Shown piece by piece: positions 62,554 through 64,000 of a stretch of 64,000 bases of DNA (its first letter is position 1; each line of letters begins with the position of its first letter). The translations under genes were made by a program, and so were the position numbers. The notes under the pieces are model-generated. The model saw nothing but the letters and a program-made list of their open reading frames with translations. It was not told the origin of the DNA and did no database searches. Location of the stretch: assembly GCF_000025485.1 (NCBI RefSeq), contig NC_013851.1, positions 2,461,501-2,525,500 of the forward strand. The letters are read 5' to 3'. This DNA comes from Allochromatium vinosum DSM 180 (GTDB lineage: Bacteria > Pseudomonadota > Gammaproteobacteria > Chromatiales > Chromatiaceae).

Positions 62554-64000
62554 ATGAAAAACTTGACCATTGGTTTGCGGGTGCTCATTGGTTCTGGAAT
62601 CGTGCTGGTGTTGAGCGTTGGTTTGATTCTGCCGCTAGCCATGGCCAAGTTGAGCGAGCTGTCGAATCAGGCCGAACAGCGCGAGCTGGAAAATCTCTTC
62701 GTCAACCTCACCGAGGCGATCGCCGCCCAAGGCGCCCAGGCCCGCGCATTGAGCGCCGCCATTGCGCGCAATCCGGACATCCAGCGCGCCTTTGCCGAGG
62801 GCAATCGTGATCGGCTGATCGAACTGACCCGACCGATCTTCGACTATATGCACGAACATCAGGGCGTGCAGCAGTTCCAGTTCCACCAACCGCCCGCGAC
62901 CTCGTTCCTGCGGGTGCATATGCTCGAAAAATACGGCGACGATCTCTCGGCGATCCGCAAGACCATCGTGGAAGCCAACCGCACCCAGTCCCCGATCAGC
63001 GGACTGGAAAAAGGCGTGGCGGGGCTGGGTGTGCGTGGAGTCGAGCCTGTGCCCTATGAAGGGCGACACATCGGCGTCGTCGAGTTCGGTCTCTCATTCG
63101 GTCAAGCCTTCTTCGAGCATTTCAAACGACGCACCGGCGTCGATGCCGCCTTGCAGATTACGGAGGATGGCGGTGGCTTCAGAACCTTCGCCGGCACCAT
63201 CCAGGGCAGTACGCTGTTTTCCGCCGAACAGCTCGCACGCATTCTGGCCGGTGAGATCCTGATCCAGCATCGGGACTACCAGGGCATCCCGGTGGCGGTG
63301 TATGGGCGTGTGGTAAACGATTTTTCGGGGCAGCCGGTCGGAGTGCTAGAGCTGATCGGCGATCGGAGCGCCACGGTCGCCACCTATCACCGCGCGCTCG
63401 CCTCGATCCTGGGCACGGGCGTGGCCCTGCTGATCGTCGGACTCGTGATCGCCTGGTTCATCGCTCAGGGGATCGCCAGATCCATTCGCCGTACCGTCGA
63501 GAGTCTCGACGCCATCGCCCAGGGCGACGGCGACCTGACACGCCGCCTCGACGACCAGGGGCGCAACGAACTGGGCGACCTGGCGCGCGCCTTCAATGCG
63601 TTCGCCGACAAGATCCATGCGCTCGTTTCCCAGATCTCCAGGGCCACTTTCGAGCTCCAGGGGGCGTCCGAGCAGCTCTCCACCACGAGTGGCGAGACCT
63701 ACCGTCAGGTCAAGGTAGAGCAGAGCGAGACCGATCAGGTCGCGACCGCGATCAACCAGATGACGGCCACCGTCGAAGAGGTTGCACGTCACGCCGCCGA
63801 GGCGTCGCGTGTGGTCCAGGAGACGAGCCGTGCGGCCACACACGGCGATCGGCTCGCTCAACAGACAGTCGAAGCGATCGAGGCCGTGGCCCATGAGATC
63901 GAGCAGGCCGGCCAGGTCGTCGCGCGGCTGGCCGCCGACAGTCGCGAGATCGGAGCCGTGCTCGATGTCATTCGCGGGGTCGCCGAACAGACCAACCTGC
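62554..64000 (+). CDS. Methyl-accepting chemotaxis protein (3' end cut by window)
   Basis: 482 residues are visible and the frame is open at the window end. TM1 is at about 9-30. A periplasmic sensor of about 250 residues (double-cache type: IFDYMHEHQGVQQFQFHQPPATSFLR, and VAVYGRVVNDFSGQPVGVLELIGDR) follows, then TM2 at about 284-306, HAMP (about 307-360) and the start of the signalling helices with AINQMTATVEEVARHAAEAS. Such sensors often detect small organic acids. The conserved tip of the receptor lies beyond the window. The ATG at 62554 is 17 bases from the IscB right-end hairpin and lacks a good ribosome binding site. Confidence 0.92.
   Translation, partial: MKNLTIGLRVLIGSGIVLVLSVGLILPLAMAKLSELSNQAEQRELENLFVNLTEAIAAQGAQARALSAAIARNPDIQRAFAEGNRDRLIELTRPIFDYMHEHQGVQQFQFHQPPATSFLRVHMLEKYGDDLSAIRKTIVEANRTQSPISGLEKGVAGLGVRGVEPVPYEGRHIGVVEFGLSFGQAFFEHFKRRTGVDAALQITEDGGGFRTFAGTIQGSTLFSAEQLARILAGEILIQHRDYQGIPVAVYGRVVNDFSGQPVGVLELIGDRSATVATYHRALASILGTGVALLIVGLVIAWFIAQGIARSIRRTVESLDAIAQGDGDLTRRLDDQGRNELGDLARAFNAFADKIHALVSQISRATFELQGASEQLSTTSGETYRQVKVEQSETDQVATAINQMTATVEEVARHAAEASRVVQETSRAATHGDRLAQQTVEAIEAVAHEIEQAGQVVARLAADSREIGAVLDVIRGVAEQTNL

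Overview
The window is about 64 kb of GC-rich, gene-dense gammaproteobacterial chromosome. It most resembles a purple sulfur bacterium of the Chromatiaceae, close to Allochromatium. The main evidence is soxB divergent from soxX-A-K-L, the arrangement I know from Allochromatium vinosum, next to a complete c-type cytochrome maturation operon (ccmA to ccmI) and an acetate-type permease. Genus placement is inference; no rRNA or photosynthesis gene is present.

Layout. 1-6.1 kb: a truncated Gfo/Idh/MocA oxidoreductase; a minus-strand run rplU-rpmA-obgE-proB-yheT; plus-strand ispB and tRNA-Pro(CGG). 6.2-17.8 kb: a membrane sensor with a degenerate HD-GYP domain, citrate synthase with an aldolase-family partner, a DUF485/ActP permease pair, and a multi-PAS hybrid kinase followed by a response-regulator diguanylate cyclase. 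17.9-22.3 kb: the sox locus. 22.4-32.4 kb: tRNA-Leu(TAG), an HNH protein, rlmKL and ccmABCDEFGHI. 32.4-45.7 kb: a PEBP protein, an EF-G-like GTPase, a SleB-type hydrolase, DedA, an SNF transporter, a PBP7-type endopeptidase, and a seven-gene minus-strand run (PHP phosphatase, yciO, M50 protease, trpS, scpA, scpB, rluB). 45.8-52.9 kb: a plus-strand signalling run (unknown protein, small unknown protein, HDOD, GGDEF-EAL), a haem-binding DUF3365 protein, an FAD amine-oxidase-like enzyme and CreA. 53.0-60.1 kb: rlpA, then prkA-yeaH-spoVR followed closely by an L,D-transpeptidase; spoVR carries a frameshift.

60.1-62.55 kb is the accessory island and the most notable part of the window. A 449-residue IscB-type RNA-guided nuclease (PLMP motif, split RuvC, arginine-rich bridge helix, zinc-finger HNH) is preceded by about 270 bp of structured non-coding DNA expected to encode its omega RNA (HEARO RNA). 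The unit is bounded by hairpins of the IS200/IS605 style, has no transposase of its own, and lies between a decayed response-regulator-like fragment and the start of a chemoreceptor gene that runs off the end of the window.

Functionally, the sox products oxidise thiosulfate in the periplasm and need covalent haem, which the ccm operon would supply. Several loci (13-18 kb, 46-50 kb, and the degenerate HD-GYP protein) point to extensive cyclic-di-GMP signalling. The prkA-yeaH-spoVR set is the conserved stress kinase module of Gram-negative bacteria.
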